Part shown: in pieces, positions 7,452 through 15,703 of the stretch
Layout: each line of letters opens with the position of its first letter
Position numbering within the stretch: position 1 is the first letter of the stretch
Assembly (NCBI GenBank): GCA_035297265.1
Contig: DATGZH010000048.1
Coordinates: 1 to 44,306 of the forward strand
Length of the DNA stretch: 44,306 nucleotides
Reading direction: 5' to 3'
Source of the DNA: DATGZH01 sp035297265
Lineage (GTDB): Bacteria > Actinomycetota > Acidimicrobiia > Acidimicrobiales > RAAP-2
The notes under the pieces: model-generated
Database searches by the model: none
What the model saw: only the letters and a program-made list of their open reading frames with translations
What the model was told of the DNA's origin: nothing
Position numbers and translations under genes: made by a program

Positions 7452-8141
7452 ATGGCTGAGCGTGCCTCGGACGAGGACCGGGCGCGCCTGGCGCAGATGG
7501 CAGCGGCGCTCAAGCTGGTCGAGACGGACGAGCCGGCGAGCGGGGCGCAGCTCGCGAAGGCGATCGCTCGGGCGAACGACTGGCGGCGGCGCCACGGCCT
7601 CCCCGATCTGGTCGACGATGGCTCCTTCCCGGCCGACCGTTCGGCCGGCGTGCGGGAGCCCTCCGACTCGGCCGACGCCGCCGGCGAGATCCTCGAGCGG
7701 CTCGGAGCACGCTGGGCGATCATCGGTGGGCTCGCGGCGCTCCGCTACCGAAGCACGTCCCGCCTCACCGTCGACGCCGACATCCTGACCGAGTGGCGGC
7801 CCGACCTGGTGAAGGCATTCGAGGACGCCGGCTACGTGGTGACGGCGACGGCCGACCCCGCTCAGCCGCCCCACCTGCTCCACGTGCGCGGACAGGGGGA
7901 CCTGATCGACCTCCTGCTGGCGTCGCTCGACTTCCAGCAGGTGGCACTCGACCGGGCCGTCGACCACCTCATCACGGTGGAGGATCTCATCGTCTTCAAG
8001 CTCACCGCCTGGCGTCCCCGCGACCGGCAGGACATCTCGTCGATCCTCGACAGCGAGCCCCAGCTGGACGAGGCCTACATCGGGCACTGGGTCTCCACCT
8101 GGGACGTGCTGGATCGCTGGGTCGAGGCGAGGACGGGCTGA
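7452..8141 (+). CDS. Nucleotidyltransferase-fold protein, function unknown
   Basis: This 229-residue protein has the pol-beta-like nucleotidyltransferase core pattern: IIGGLAALRYRSTSRLTVDADIL (residues about 90-112). The GG turn is at 92-93 and the paired acidic residues D108 and D110 are in the position of the catalytic metal ligands. A later helical part contains ITVEDLIVFKLTAWRPRDRQD, which resembles the K-x2-x-R-x-KD element of AbiEii/MenAT-type and DUF6036-like proteins. The first 80 residues are helical and charged. Those relatives include toxins of type IV toxin-antitoxin pairs, but no antitoxin-like neighbour is present: the flanks are a DUF2237 gene and a GH13 enzyme. I infer a nucleotidyltransferase and leave the substrate open. 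Confidence 0.65.
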   Translation: MAERASDEDRARLAQMAAALKLVETDEPASGAQLAKAIARANDWRRRHGLPDLVDDGSFPADRSAGVREPSDSADAAGEILERLGARWAIIGGLAALRYRSTSRLTVDADILTEWRPDLVKAFEDAGYVVTATADPAQPPHLLHVRGQGDLIDLLLASLDFQQVALDRAVDHLITVEDLIVFKLTAWRPRDRQDISSILDSEPQLDEAYIGHWVSTWDVLDRWVEARTG

Positions 8142-8184
8142 CCGGTCCGCCCCGCGCTGGCGGCGCGGCCTACGCTCGCCGTCC

Positions 8185-9795
8185 ATGACGGCTCCAGGAG
8201 ACAGGGGCGCCCGGTGGTGGCAGCCCGGCGTCCTGTATCAGATCTACCCCCGGTCCTACGGCGACTCGAACGGCGACGGCATCGGCGACCTCCAAGGGGT
8301 CATCGACCACCTCGACCACCTCGAGTGGCTGGGCGTCGACGGCATCTGGCTGAGCCCGACCATGCCGTCACCCAACGCCGACTGGGGCTACGACGTCGCC
8401 GACTACTGCGACGTCGACCCGGTCTACGGCTCCATGGAGGTGCTGGACCGGCTCATCGCCGAGGCCGGTGAGCGGGGCATCCGGGTCCTCCTCGACCTCG
8501 TGCCCAACCACACGAGCAGCAACCACCGCTGGTTCGTCGACGCCCAGTCCTCCCGTCACTCCCCCTACCGCGACTGGTACGTGTGGCGTGACCCGCTCCC
8601 CGACGGCTCGGCCCCCAACAACTGGGTCAGCTCCTTCGGCGGGCCGGCCTGGACGCTCGACGACCGCACCGGCCAGTACTACCTGCACAACTTCCTGCCC
8701 GAGCAGCCCGATCTCGACTGGTGGAACGACAAGGTGCGGGACGCCTTCGACGACATCCTCCGCTTCTGGTTCGACCGGGGGATCGCCGGGTTCCGCATCG
8801 ACGTCTGCACGATGATCATCAAGGACGTCGAGCTCCGGGACAACCCGCCCTCGGGGCCCGACGACCCCTTCGTCATCCAGGTCTTCGGCCAGCGGCCGGT
8901 CTACAACGCCAACCGCCCGGAGACCCACGACGTCTTCCGCCGCTGGCGGCGCCTGGCCGAGTCCTACGACCAGCCGCGCCTCCTCCTCGGCGAGACGAGC
9001 GTCGAGGACCTGCAGGTGCTCATCACCTACTACGGGGACGGGACCGACGAGCTGCACCTCGCCTTCAACTTCGTCTTCCTCGAGGAGAACTTCGTCGCCG
9101 AGGACCTGCGCCACGTCGTCGAGCACACCGAGACTCTCCTGCCGCCCGCCGCCTGGCCCGTCTGGGTCGGCTCGAACCACGACATCTCCCGCCTGTCCTC
9201 CCGCTGGGCGGAGGGCGACCCCGCCCGCACCCGGCTGGCCCTCCTCATGCTGCTCACGCTGCGGGGCACCGCCGTCCTCTACCAGGGCGACGAGATCGGG
9301 CTCACCGACACGGTGCTCGAGCGCGAGGACCTCCGCGACCCGGTCGGCATGCGCTACTGGCCCTACTACCCGGGCCGGGACCCCGAGCGGACGCCCATGC
9401 ACTGGTCGGGCGAGCCGGGCGGGGGCTTCTGCCCGGCCGACGTGAGGCCCTGGCTGCCGCTCGGCGACGTGGCGGCGTGCAACGTCGAGGACCAACGGGG
9501 CGACCCGGACTCGGTGCTCGAGTTCACCCGCCGGGTCATCGCCCTCCGGCGGGACTCGCCCGACCTGCGGCTGGGCGCCTACGCCTCCCTCCCCTCACCG
9601 ACCGGGGTCTGGGCGTGGCGGCGGGGCGACGGGACGACGGTGGCCCTCAACTTCACCGACCAGGAGGTGACCGTCGAGGGCCTGCCCGGCCGAGTCGTCC
9701 TCTCGACCGCTCGACCCGCCCGGGAAGGAGAGGCCGGGCCGACGCTCGTGCTCGGCCCGGCCGAGGGAGTCGTCGTCGAACGGGTCGGCGCCTGA
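8185..9795 (+). CDS. GH13 alpha-glucosidase / oligo-1,6-glucosidase family enzyme
   Basis: This 536-residue retaining glycoside hydrolase has the GH13 (beta/alpha)8 barrel. It opens with VLYQIYPRSYGDSNGDGIGDLQG. The conserved regions are DLVPNH (104-109), GFRIDV with nucleophile D206, LLGETS with acid/base E270, and VGSNHD with transition-state stabiliser D333. The length fits cytosolic alpha-glucosidases (GH13 subfamilies near 17, 23, 30 and 31); no signal peptide is present. Likely substrates are maltose- or isomaltose-type oligosaccharides. TACGCT (8171-8176) lies 8 bases before the ATG, again without a Shine-Dalgarno. No sugar transporter or regulator is adjacent, so it probably acts in general trehalose/maltose/glycogen turnover. 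Confidence 0.9.
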   Translation: MTAPGDRGARWWQPGVLYQIYPRSYGDSNGDGIGDLQGVIDHLDHLEWLGVDGIWLSPTMPSPNADWGYDVADYCDVDPVYGSMEVLDRLIAEAGERGIRVLLDLVPNHTSSNHRWFVDAQSSRHSPYRDWYVWRDPLPDGSAPNNWVSSFGGPAWTLDDRTGQYYLHNFLPEQPDLDWWNDKVRDAFDDILRFWFDRGIAGFRIDVCTMIIKDVELRDNPPSGPDDPFVIQVFGQRPVYNANRPETHDVFRRWRRLAESYDQPRLLLGETSVEDLQVLITYYGDGTDELHLAFNFVFLEENFVAEDLRHVVEHTETLLPPAAWPVWVGSNHDISRLSSRWAEGDPARTRLALLMLLTLRGTAVLYQGDEIGLTDTVLEREDLRDPVGMRYWPYYPGRDPERTPMHWSGEPGGGFCPADVRPWLPLGDVAACNVEDQRGDPDSVLEFTRRVIALRRDSPDLRLGAYASLPSPTGVWAWRRGDGTTVALNFTDQEVTVEGLPGRVVLSTARPAREGEAGPTLVLGPAEGVVVERVGA

Positions 9796-9819
9796 CACGA
9801 GGTCGCTCGGCGGGCGCCC

Positions 9820-9848
9820 TTGTTCCCTCCCACCCGGCCAGGCACAAT
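9820..9848 (+). promoter_or_regulatory. Promoter of the acidic hypothetical gene
   Basis: TTGTTC (9820-9825), a 17-base spacer and CACAAT (9843-9848) stand 6 bases before GTG 9855. This is consistent with a leaderless start. Confidence 0.45.
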
Positions 9849-9854
9849 TCCTCC

Positions 9855-10400
9855 GTGAGCGAACCCACCGGCCAGCCGCCCGTACCGCCGCCCGAGGACG
9901 ACCCGGAGATGCTGCGGGGCGGCCGCCTGGACCATGCCACGGGGAACGCCTACGAGCGCTGGATCGACAAGGGCTCGGCCGAGGACGAGGACGAAGCCAC
10001 CCAGGAGGCGGCCCGGGTGGCCGGCGAGATGGCCCTCGAGGCCGACGACGAGCGTCGGAAGATCGAGGCCGAGGTGGCCAACATCGAGGCCCAGGCCCCC
10101 GGCTCAATCGCCGCGCAGGAGGCCGAGGCCATCAAGGCCCGGGTCGAGCAGGACGCCGACCAGGCCGTCAACGCCTCGCTCGACTCCGACGCCGCGGCCA
10201 CCGACGCCCAACAGCGGGACACCCGTCGCCACCCCGACCCGGCGACGGCCAAGGCCGACTACCAGCGGGCGACCGCCGACGTCGGCGTGGCGACGAAGGA
10301 CCTCGTCGACGAGGAATCGCTCGAGAAGCAGCTGGACGCGGCGGCGAAAGGCACGCTCCCGCCGCCCCCGCCGGATCCGCCGCCGATCGAGCCGAAGTAG
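9855..10400 (+). CDS. Hypothetical acidic, helical protein
   Basis: This 181-residue protein has no recognisable family. It is dominated by Glu, Asp and Ala, with long stretches predicted helical or coiled-coil (for example EAARVAGEMALEADDERRKI and IEAEVANIEAQAPGS). It lacks a membrane segment or signal peptide and ends in a proline-rich tail (PPPPPDPPPIEPK). GTG 9855 was chosen because a promoter-like element ends 6 bases upstream; a longer frame in the same register runs through the GH13 gene but would be a shadow. It converges with another small charged protein 9 bases downstream. A structural or binding role is only a guess. Confidence 0.6.
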   Translation: MSEPTGQPPVPPPEDDPEMLRGGRLDHATGNAYERWIDKGSAEDEDEATQEAARVAGEMALEADDERRKIEAEVANIEAQAPGSIAAQEAEAIKARVEQDADQAVNASLDSDAAATDAQQRDTRRHPDPATAKADYQRATADVGVATKDLVDEESLEKQLDAAAKGTLPPPPPDPPPIEPK

Positions 10401-10409
10401 CGGGCCCGC

Positions 10410-10859
10410 CTACTGAGCGGCCGGGGGGTCCGGCGGTGGCGGCCAGGGCTCGCCCTTGGCCCGGCCCTCACGGAGGCGCTCGATCGCCTCCTGCTCGGTG
10501 TGCCCCTCCCAGGGGTGCTCGAGCACGGTGAACTCCTCCTCCGGGGTGACCGGTCCCCCTGCCGGCACCTCGATCCGGCCGGAGGCGATCTCCGAGGACA
10601 CCTCGGCCTCGTCGCCTTCGGACATCCGGTCCATCTGGGCCCGGTTGAACCACGAGTTGGCCCAGAAGCGACGGATCGGATTCCACTTGGCGTCGCCGGG
10701 CTGCAACGGCCGACGGCGAAGGACGTTGGCCCACCCGATGCTGCGTTGGACGTCGGCCTCCTCCCCCTGCTCGACCTGGGCGAACTCGCCCTCCTCCTTG
10801 GCCGCCCAGGCCGCCTGCGCCGGGTTCATCGGCTGCGGTGTTGGTTCTTCGCTCGCCAT
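10410..10859 (-). CDS. Hypothetical soluble charged protein
   Basis: This 149-residue protein is not assigned to a family. It has a Gln/Glu/Ala-rich N-terminus and a central segment with aromatic content (GDAKWNPIRRFWANSWFNRA). The last 50 residues include EEFTVLEHPWEGHTEQEAIE, which ends in a proline-rich tail like that of its convergent neighbour. No signal peptide or membrane helix is visible. ATG 10859 is preceded by a GGGGGTGAGGG-like purine run a few bases upstream, which could bind ribosomes. It lies downstream of, and co-oriented with, the adenosine deaminase gene, with about 60 bases between them. Confidence 0.6.
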   Translation of the reverse strand: MASEEPTPQPMNPAQAAWAAKEEGEFAQVEQGEEADVQRSIGWANVLRRRPLQPGDAKWNPIRRFWANSWFNRAQMDRMSEGDEAEVSSEIASGRIEVPAGGPVTPEEEFTVLEHPWEGHTEQEAIERLREGRAKGEPWPPPPDPPAAQ

Positions 10860-10922
10860 CCCTCACCCCCTCGGCATCGCCGATGCCCCCCATTGTTCCA
10901 CCGGGTCGGGACCGTCACCTGG

Positions 10923-11930
10923 TCACGAGGGGTCCTCTCCGTAGCGGGAGAGCCAGTCGTCGACACGAGCCGTCGCCCGGGCCTTCAACTCACCCGGGGC
11001 GCCGCTGTGGCCGACCGAGGCCCGGGCGCACGCCGCCAGCTCGTCGGCGCCGAGCCCGAGCTCCTCGTGACAGATGACGTACTCGTCGAGCACGCCGATG
11101 TCGAACAGGAGGGGGTCGTCGGCGTTGATGCTGCAGGGGACGCCGGCCGCGAGGAGGTCCGGCAGGGGGTGGTGGGCCAGGTCGGGGACGACCGAGAGGA
11201 GGACGTTCGACGTGGGGCAGACGTCGAGGCACGTCTGACCCTCGACGAGGCGCTCGACCACGGCCGGAGCGTCGACCGCCTGGACCCCGTGCTGGATCCG
11301 GTCGGCGCCGAGGGCGTCGAGCGCCGCGACCACCGACGAGGGGCCGCCGTGCTCGCCGGCGTGCGGGGCGCTCAGGAGGCCGGACGACCGGGCGAGGGCG
11401 AAGGCTGGCGCGAACGGGGCCGCCGGGCCGGCCACCTCGTCGTTGGCCAGACCGAAACTGACCACGCCGCGCTCCGCGTAGCGGGCGCCGAGCTCGGCCA
11501 TCGCCATGGCGAGGGACGGCTCGCGGGTCCGGTCGGCCGTGAGCAGCCAGCCCACCCCGACCCCGTGGGCGTTCGAGGCGGCGGCGCCCGCATCGAGCAG
11601 CGCCTCGAGCACCGCCTCGGGGGGTCCGAGGTCGGCATGGTCCGGGGGATGGGCGGCCACCTCCACCCAGACCACGCCGTCGGCCACGGCGTCAGCAACG
11701 ATCTCGTCCACGAGGCGGGCCAGGTCCTCGAGCGCGCGGAGGAGCCCCGAGGCGGCCATGTAGAGGTCGGCGAAGTCGGCGAAGCTCCCGAATCGCCCGC
11801 CGATCGGGGGAACGGTCTCGCCGTAGCGGTCGGCCAGCTCGGCCAGGGTGGCCGGGCGCATGGCCCCTACGAGGTGCAGGTGGAGATGGGCCTTGGGCAG
11901 CTCGTAGAGCTGCTCCCGGGTGAGCGTCAT
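10923..11930 (-). CDS. add: Adenosine deaminase
   Basis: This 335-residue purine salvage enzyme hydrolyses adenosine or deoxyadenosine to inosine plus ammonia, using one zinc ion in a TIM barrel. Visible elements are LPKAHLHLHLVGAM (the zinc-binding H-x-H), PHAGEHGG (catalytic Glu in HAGE plus the neighbouring zinc His), IQHGV, CPTSN and SINADDPLLF (the metal-binding Asp pair). Length and order match the family, in the actinobacterial variant with HLHLHLVGAM. Some relatives deaminate other amines, so substrate specificity is inferred from these motifs only. ATG 11930 gives a start close to the conserved motif. It is divergent from pspA. Confidence 0.9.
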   Translation of the reverse strand: MTLTREQLYELPKAHLHLHLVGAMRPATLAELADRYGETVPPIGGRFGSFADFADLYMAASGLLRALEDLARLVDEIVADAVADGVVWVEVAAHPPDHADLGPPEAVLEALLDAGAAASNAHGVGVGWLLTADRTREPSLAMAMAELGARYAERGVVSFGLANDEVAGPAAPFAPAFALARSSGLLSAPHAGEHGGPSSVVAALDALGADRIQHGVQAVDAPAVVERLVEGQTCLDVCPTSNVLLSVVPDLAHHPLPDLLAAGVPCSINADDPLLFDIGVLDEYVICHEELGLGADELAACARASVGHSGAPGELKARATARVDDWLSRYGEDPS

Positions 11931-12148
11931 GGATGACCTCCGTCGGCGAGGACGCGACAGGTTCGTTTGTCCGTCGCGGGCCGGAGTCCTCAGACCCTCC
12001 CCATCAGGTCAGCCGAGACGGGCCAACCCTACCAACGGCTCGGTTGCGCCGCCCCGGCGTGACCGGCCGGGCGCCGGAGGCTTACGCTCAAGGCGCCGGG
12101 TCACTGCAGGCGGGGTGGCCGCTGAGTTCCCTCATGAGGAGGCCGGAC

Positions 12149-12889
12149 ATGGGACTGTTCTCGCGAGCGCACGACATCGTCGAGGCCAAGGCCAACAAGG
12201 CGCTCGACTCGGCGGAGAAGCCCGACGAGATGCTCGACCTCTCCTACGAGAAGATGCTGGAGCAGATCACCCAGGTGCGTCGGGCCCTCGTCGACATCGC
12301 GGCGTCGAAGAAGCAGATCGAGCTGCAGGAGACGCAGCTCCAGCACTCCATCGACCACCTGAACGATCAGGCCAAGGCGGCCGTCGCCCAGAACCGCGAC
12401 GACCTGGCCAAGGAGGCCCTCTCCCGCAAGGCCGCGGCCCAGACCCAGATCGACGGGATGGAGCCCCAGCGCCAGCAGCTGGAGGACGAAGAGGAGAAGC
12501 TCACGAAGACCCTCTCGGCCCTCCAGGCGCGGGTCAACTCCTTCCGCACCGAGAAGGAAACGATGAAGGCGCAGTACACCGCGGCCAAGGCGGTGACCTC
12601 GGTCGACGAGAGCGTCTCGGGCATCTCTAAGTCGATCAGCGACTCCGGGCAGGCGCTCCAGCGGGCCCAGGACAAGATCGCCAACATGCAGGCCCGCTCG
12701 GGGGCCCTCGACGAGCTGCTCGAGTCGGGCGTGCTCGAGGACGTGGGCGGCGGCACCGACGACATCCAAAAGGAGCTCGACCAGGTGGGGCACCAGGCCC
12801 AGGTCGACCAGGAGCTCGCCGCGCTGAAGGCGCAGGTGGGCGAACCCGCGTCGCTGCCCTCGGGCGGCGGTGACGAGGCCAAGTCCTGA
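12149..12889 (+). CDS. pspA: Phage shock protein A (PspA/IM30 family)
   Basis: This 246-residue peripheral membrane protein protects the inner membrane under stress and, in actinobacteria, is part of a Psp system. It starts with MGLFSRAHDIVEAKANKALD, the amphipathic membrane-binding helix of the ESCRT-III-like family. The rest is almost entirely long coiled-coil helices without Pro until the C-terminus. ATG 12149 follows GAGGAGG by six bases; a longer frame from 11933 is unlikely because the extra segment is low-complexity. Usual partners such as ClgR or PspC are not beside it. A TACGCT box lies at 12083-12088, upstream of the ribosome-binding site. Confidence 0.92.
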   Translation: MGLFSRAHDIVEAKANKALDSAEKPDEMLDLSYEKMLEQITQVRRALVDIAASKKQIELQETQLQHSIDHLNDQAKAAVAQNRDDLAKEALSRKAAAQTQIDGMEPQRQQLEDEEEKLTKTLSALQARVNSFRTEKETMKAQYTAAKAVTSVDESVSGISKSISDSGQALQRAQDKIANMQARSGALDELLESGVLEDVGGGTDDIQKELDQVGHQAQVDQELAALKAQVGEPASLPSGGGDEAKS

Positions 12890-12914
12890 CCGACGGGACC
12901 CGAGGAGGTCGGCC

Positions 12915-14627
12915 GTGCACGACATCGTGATCCGCGGGGGGACGCTCGTCGACGGGACGGGCGCCGACCGGCGTAGCGCCGACGTGGCCGTCGACGGCGG
13001 GCTCGTCGCCGAGGTGGGCCGGGTGGCGGACCGGGGTCATCGAGAGATCGACGCCGACGGCCGGCTCGTCCTGCCGGGCTGGGTCGACGTCCACACCCAC
13101 TTCGACGGTCAGGCCACCTGGGACCCCGAGCTCGCCCCGAGCTCCTGGCACGGCGTGACGACGGCGGTCTTCGGCAACTGCAGTGTCGGGTTCGCCCCAC
13201 TGCGGCCGGGTCGGGAGGACTTCCTCATCAACCTCATGGAGGGCGTGGAGGACATCCCGGGCACCGTCCTCTCCGAGGGGATGGACTTCTGCTGGGAGTC
13301 GTTCCCTGAGTACCTCGACGTCCTGGAGCGCACACCGCACGCCATCGACATCGGGGCCCAGGTGCCCCACGGGGCCCTCCGCGTCTACGTCATGGGCGAG
13401 CGGGGCGGCGACCACGCCGAACGGCCCGGCGACGACGAGATCGCCCGCATGGGCGAGCTCGCCGTGGAGGCTCTGCGGGCCGGGGCCTTCGGGTTCACCA
13501 CCTCGCGCACGAACAAGCACCGGGCGGCCGACGGCCGCTTCACCCCGAGCCTCACTGCCGCGGCCAACGAGCTGCTCGGCGTGGCCCGGGCGATGGGCGA
13601 GGCCGGGGTCGGCGTGCTCCAGATCAACAGCGACCTGGCCAACGACGACGAGCTCGAGCTCGTGCGCCGGATGGCCGAGGTGTCGGGGCGCCCGCTCTCG
13701 TTCACGCTGCTCCAGAGCGACGATCGCCCCGGGCGCTGGCGGGAGTCGCTCGACATGGCCGAGGCGGCCAACGCCGCGGGCCTCGTGATCCGCCCGCAGG
13801 TGGCCAGCCGGCCGATCGGCGTGCTGCTCGGGCTCGGGACCACGCTCGACCCGCTCCTCGCCTTCCCCTCCTACCGCCCCTACGCCAAGCTGCCCGAGGC
13901 CGAGCGCCTGGCCCGCCTCCGGGACCCCGAGGTACGCCAGGCCATCCTCGGCGAGGCCGAGAACGGCGCCGGGCGGGGGATCGTGGCCGCCATGCTCGAC
14001 AAGGTCTTCCCGCTCGGCCAGCGACCGGACTACGAACCCGGACCCGAGCGGTCCATGACCGCCCTCGCCGGGGCGGCCGGCCGCTCACCGTGGTCACTCG
14101 TCTACGACCTGCTCGTGGAAGGCGACGGCCGGGCGCTCCTCTACCTCCCCTTCGAGAACTACTCCGACGGCGACCTCGAGCCGGTCCGCGAGATGCTGTC
14201 GTCGCCCTGCTCCATCTCGGGCCTGAGCGACGCCGGCGCCCACGTGGCCACGATCTGCGACGCCAGCTTCCCCACCTCGCTCCTCACCCACTGGACCCGG
14301 GACCGGACCAGGGGCGAGCTGCTCCCTCTCGAGTACGTGGTGCACAAGCAGACCGGGGCCAGCGCCGCGGCGCTGGGGCTCCTCGACCGCGGTGTGGTGG
14401 CGCCGGGCTACCGGGCCGACCTCAACGTGGTCGACCCCGAGGCCCTCGACATCGAGCTACCCGAACTCGTCCACGACCTCCCCGCCGGCGGCCGCCGGTT
14501 CGTCCAGCGAGCCCGGGGCTACCGCCACACCTTCGTGGCCGGCACCGAGGTGATGGCCGACGGCACCTGGACCGGGGCCACACCCGGGCGGCTCGTCCGG
14601 GGCCCCCAGCCGGCACCCGCCGCCTGA
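12915..14627 (+). CDS. N-acyl-D-amino-acid deacylase-like amidohydrolase
   Basis: This 570-residue member of the amidohydrolase superfamily (cyclic amidohydrolase / D-aminoacylase group) hydrolyses amide bonds using metal. The N-terminal beta domain (IVIRGGTLVDGTGADRR) is followed by LPGWVDVHTHFDGQ, the first metal-binding H-x-H, and later TTSRTNK. The C-terminal part has SGLSDAGAHVATICD, the metal-ligating Asp motif, and GYRADLNVVDPE. The length is slightly above the roughly 480-540 of D-aminoacylases. GTG 12915 follows GAGGAGG at 12902-12908. It starts 25 bases after pspA and may be read with it. The exact substrate (acyl-D-amino acid or hydantoin-like) is not determinable. Confidence 0.78.
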   Translation: MHDIVIRGGTLVDGTGADRRSADVAVDGGLVAEVGRVADRGHREIDADGRLVLPGWVDVHTHFDGQATWDPELAPSSWHGVTTAVFGNCSVGFAPLRPGREDFLINLMEGVEDIPGTVLSEGMDFCWESFPEYLDVLERTPHAIDIGAQVPHGALRVYVMGERGGDHAERPGDDEIARMGELAVEALRAGAFGFTTSRTNKHRAADGRFTPSLTAAANELLGVARAMGEAGVGVLQINSDLANDDELELVRRMAEVSGRPLSFTLLQSDDRPGRWRESLDMAEAANAAGLVIRPQVASRPIGVLLGLGTTLDPLLAFPSYRPYAKLPEAERLARLRDPEVRQAILGEAENGAGRGIVAAMLDKVFPLGQRPDYEPGPERSMTALAGAAGRSPWSLVYDLLVEGDGRALLYLPFENYSDGDLEPVREMLSSPCSISGLSDAGAHVATICDASFPTSLLTHWTRDRTRGELLPLEYVVHKQTGASAAALGLLDRGVVAPGYRADLNVVDPEALDIELPELVHDLPAGGRRFVQRARGYRHTFVAGTEVMADGTWTGATPGRLVRGPQPAPAA

Positions 14628-14680
14628 GCGGCGGCGTGCACGAACGTCATCGGGGCAACGGTCACGAAGCGATGGAGTGA

Positions 14681-15244
14681 GTGTTCCGGCTCGCCGCGCC
14701 GTCCCAACATGACCTCGATCGGCATCTGGGGGAGGCTCGCCAGGGGGAGCTGACCTACCCGTTCGTGGGGGCTACCCGAACGGGCGAAGCCCCACCGGGC
14801 TACCGCCTCGATCATTACGAATGCCACGTCGGGTTCCCCGTCGACTTCGACCGGGCCAAGGCGGGACTCATGACCTGGCAGGGCCACCGTCATGCCGGCG
14901 CGCACGTCCACCCCGACGTCCTCGAGGCCGGCGAGACCGTCATCGTCGTGTTCGGTGTCGGCCCGATCCACGTGCTGGCGCCTTGCCGCATCGTCTATGT
15001 CGTGGACGAGCCTGATCGTTTCGGGTTCGCCTACGGCACACTGCCCGGGCATCCCGAGGAGGGAGAAGAGGCGTTCCTCGTCGAACGAGGGGGCGACCGG
15101 GCGGTCAAGTTCACGATCCACGCCTTCTCACGGCCGGCCCAGGCGCTGGTCAGGGCGAGCGGGCCGATCGGTCGGAGCGTCCAACGCCGCACGACCAGCC
15201 GCTACCTGGAGGGCCTGGCCGGGTACGCCGCCGGGTCGCCGTAG
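14681..15244 (+). CDS. DUF1990 family protein
   Basis: This 187-residue protein has the DUF1990 (UPF0548) pattern: GEAPPGYRLDHYECHVG near the start, WQGHRHAGAHVHPDVLEAGE, APCRIVYVVDEPDRFGFAYG, TLPGHPEEGEEAF, then AFSRPAQALVRASGPIGR. The function of the family is unknown; the fold is probably a lipid- or ligand-binding barrel similar to START-type domains. GTG 14681 opens the frame after a GATGGAGTGA purine stretch. It stands between the deacylase gene and the ArsR operon with no shared promoter visible. Confidence 0.85.
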   Translation: MFRLAAPSQHDLDRHLGEARQGELTYPFVGATRTGEAPPGYRLDHYECHVGFPVDFDRAKAGLMTWQGHRHAGAHVHPDVLEAGETVIVVFGVGPIHVLAPCRIVYVVDEPDRFGFAYGTLPGHPEEGEEAFLVERGGDRAVKFTIHAFSRPAQALVRASGPIGRSVQRRTTSRYLEGLAGYAAGSP

Positions 15245-15305
15245 GCGTCGGCCTCGACCCCGGCGGGCCTCGCGACCAGGTCGCCCGGTGCTCGACCGCC
15301 GGGAC

Positions 15306-15335
15306 TTGCCTTCCTATCAGTAAGTGGTAACTTAC
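15306..15335 (+). promoter_or_regulatory. Promoter with overlapping operator for the ArsR/AHSA1 operon
   Basis: TTGCCT (15306-15311), 16 bases and TAACTT (15328-15333) lie 7 bases before GTG 15341. Across the -10 box runs a perfect inverted repeat: GTAAGT (15320-15325), spacer GGTA, ACTTAC (15330-15335). A further half-site GTAAGTGG overlaps the start codon. The position across the -10 box fits autorepression by the ArsR-type protein. Confidence 0.6.
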
Positions 15336-15340
15336 CGTAA

Positions 15341-15703
15341 GTGGCTACGAACCAAGCGGCCGTCCTCGAGGCCATCGGGGACCCGACCCGACGGGCCATC
15401 GTCGAGTTGCTCGCCGAAGGACCGACCCCGGTCGGCGAGCTGGCCGACCGGCTGCCGGTCAGTCGGCCGGCGGTCTCCCAGCACCTGAAGGTGCTGAAGG
15501 GCGTACGGCTCGTGCGGGACGAGGCCGTCGGCACCCGCCGGGTCTACCGGCTGGACCCGGAGGGGGTGGCGGCCGTGCGTTCATGGCTCGAGGACCTCTG
15601 GACCAGCGCCCTCCTCTCGTTCAAGGCCACGGCCGAAGCCGGTGAGAAGGAGCAGCCGACGCGGCCCGAACCGCGTCCGACAGAGCACAAGGAGGAAGCG
15701 TGA
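15341..15703 (+). CDS. ArsR-family winged-helix transcriptional regulator
   Basis: This 120-residue winged-helix repressor begins with the typical IGDPTRRAIVELL helix and the recognition region LADRLPVSRPAVSQHLKVLK, then the wing VRDEAVGTRRVYRLDPEG. It lacks the Cys pairs of metal-sensing ArsR proteins. It belongs to the group that partners SRPBCC/AHSA1 genes, whose ligand is unknown. The C-terminal tail is charged (KEQPTRPEPRPTEHKEEA). A palindrome over its promoter is the likely binding site. Its TGA overlaps the GTG of the next gene, so the two proteins are translationally coupled. Confidence 0.88.
   Translation: MATNQAAVLEAIGDPTRRAIVELLAEGPTPVGELADRLPVSRPAVSQHLKVLKGVRLVRDEAVGTRRVYRLDPEGVAAVRSWLEDLWTSALLSFKATAEAGEKEQPTRPEPRPTEHKEEA

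Noticed and set aside
7452..8141. Toxin-antitoxin pair
   Set aside because: The nucleotidyltransferase-like gene has no antitoxin-like partner on either side, so a pair is not supported.
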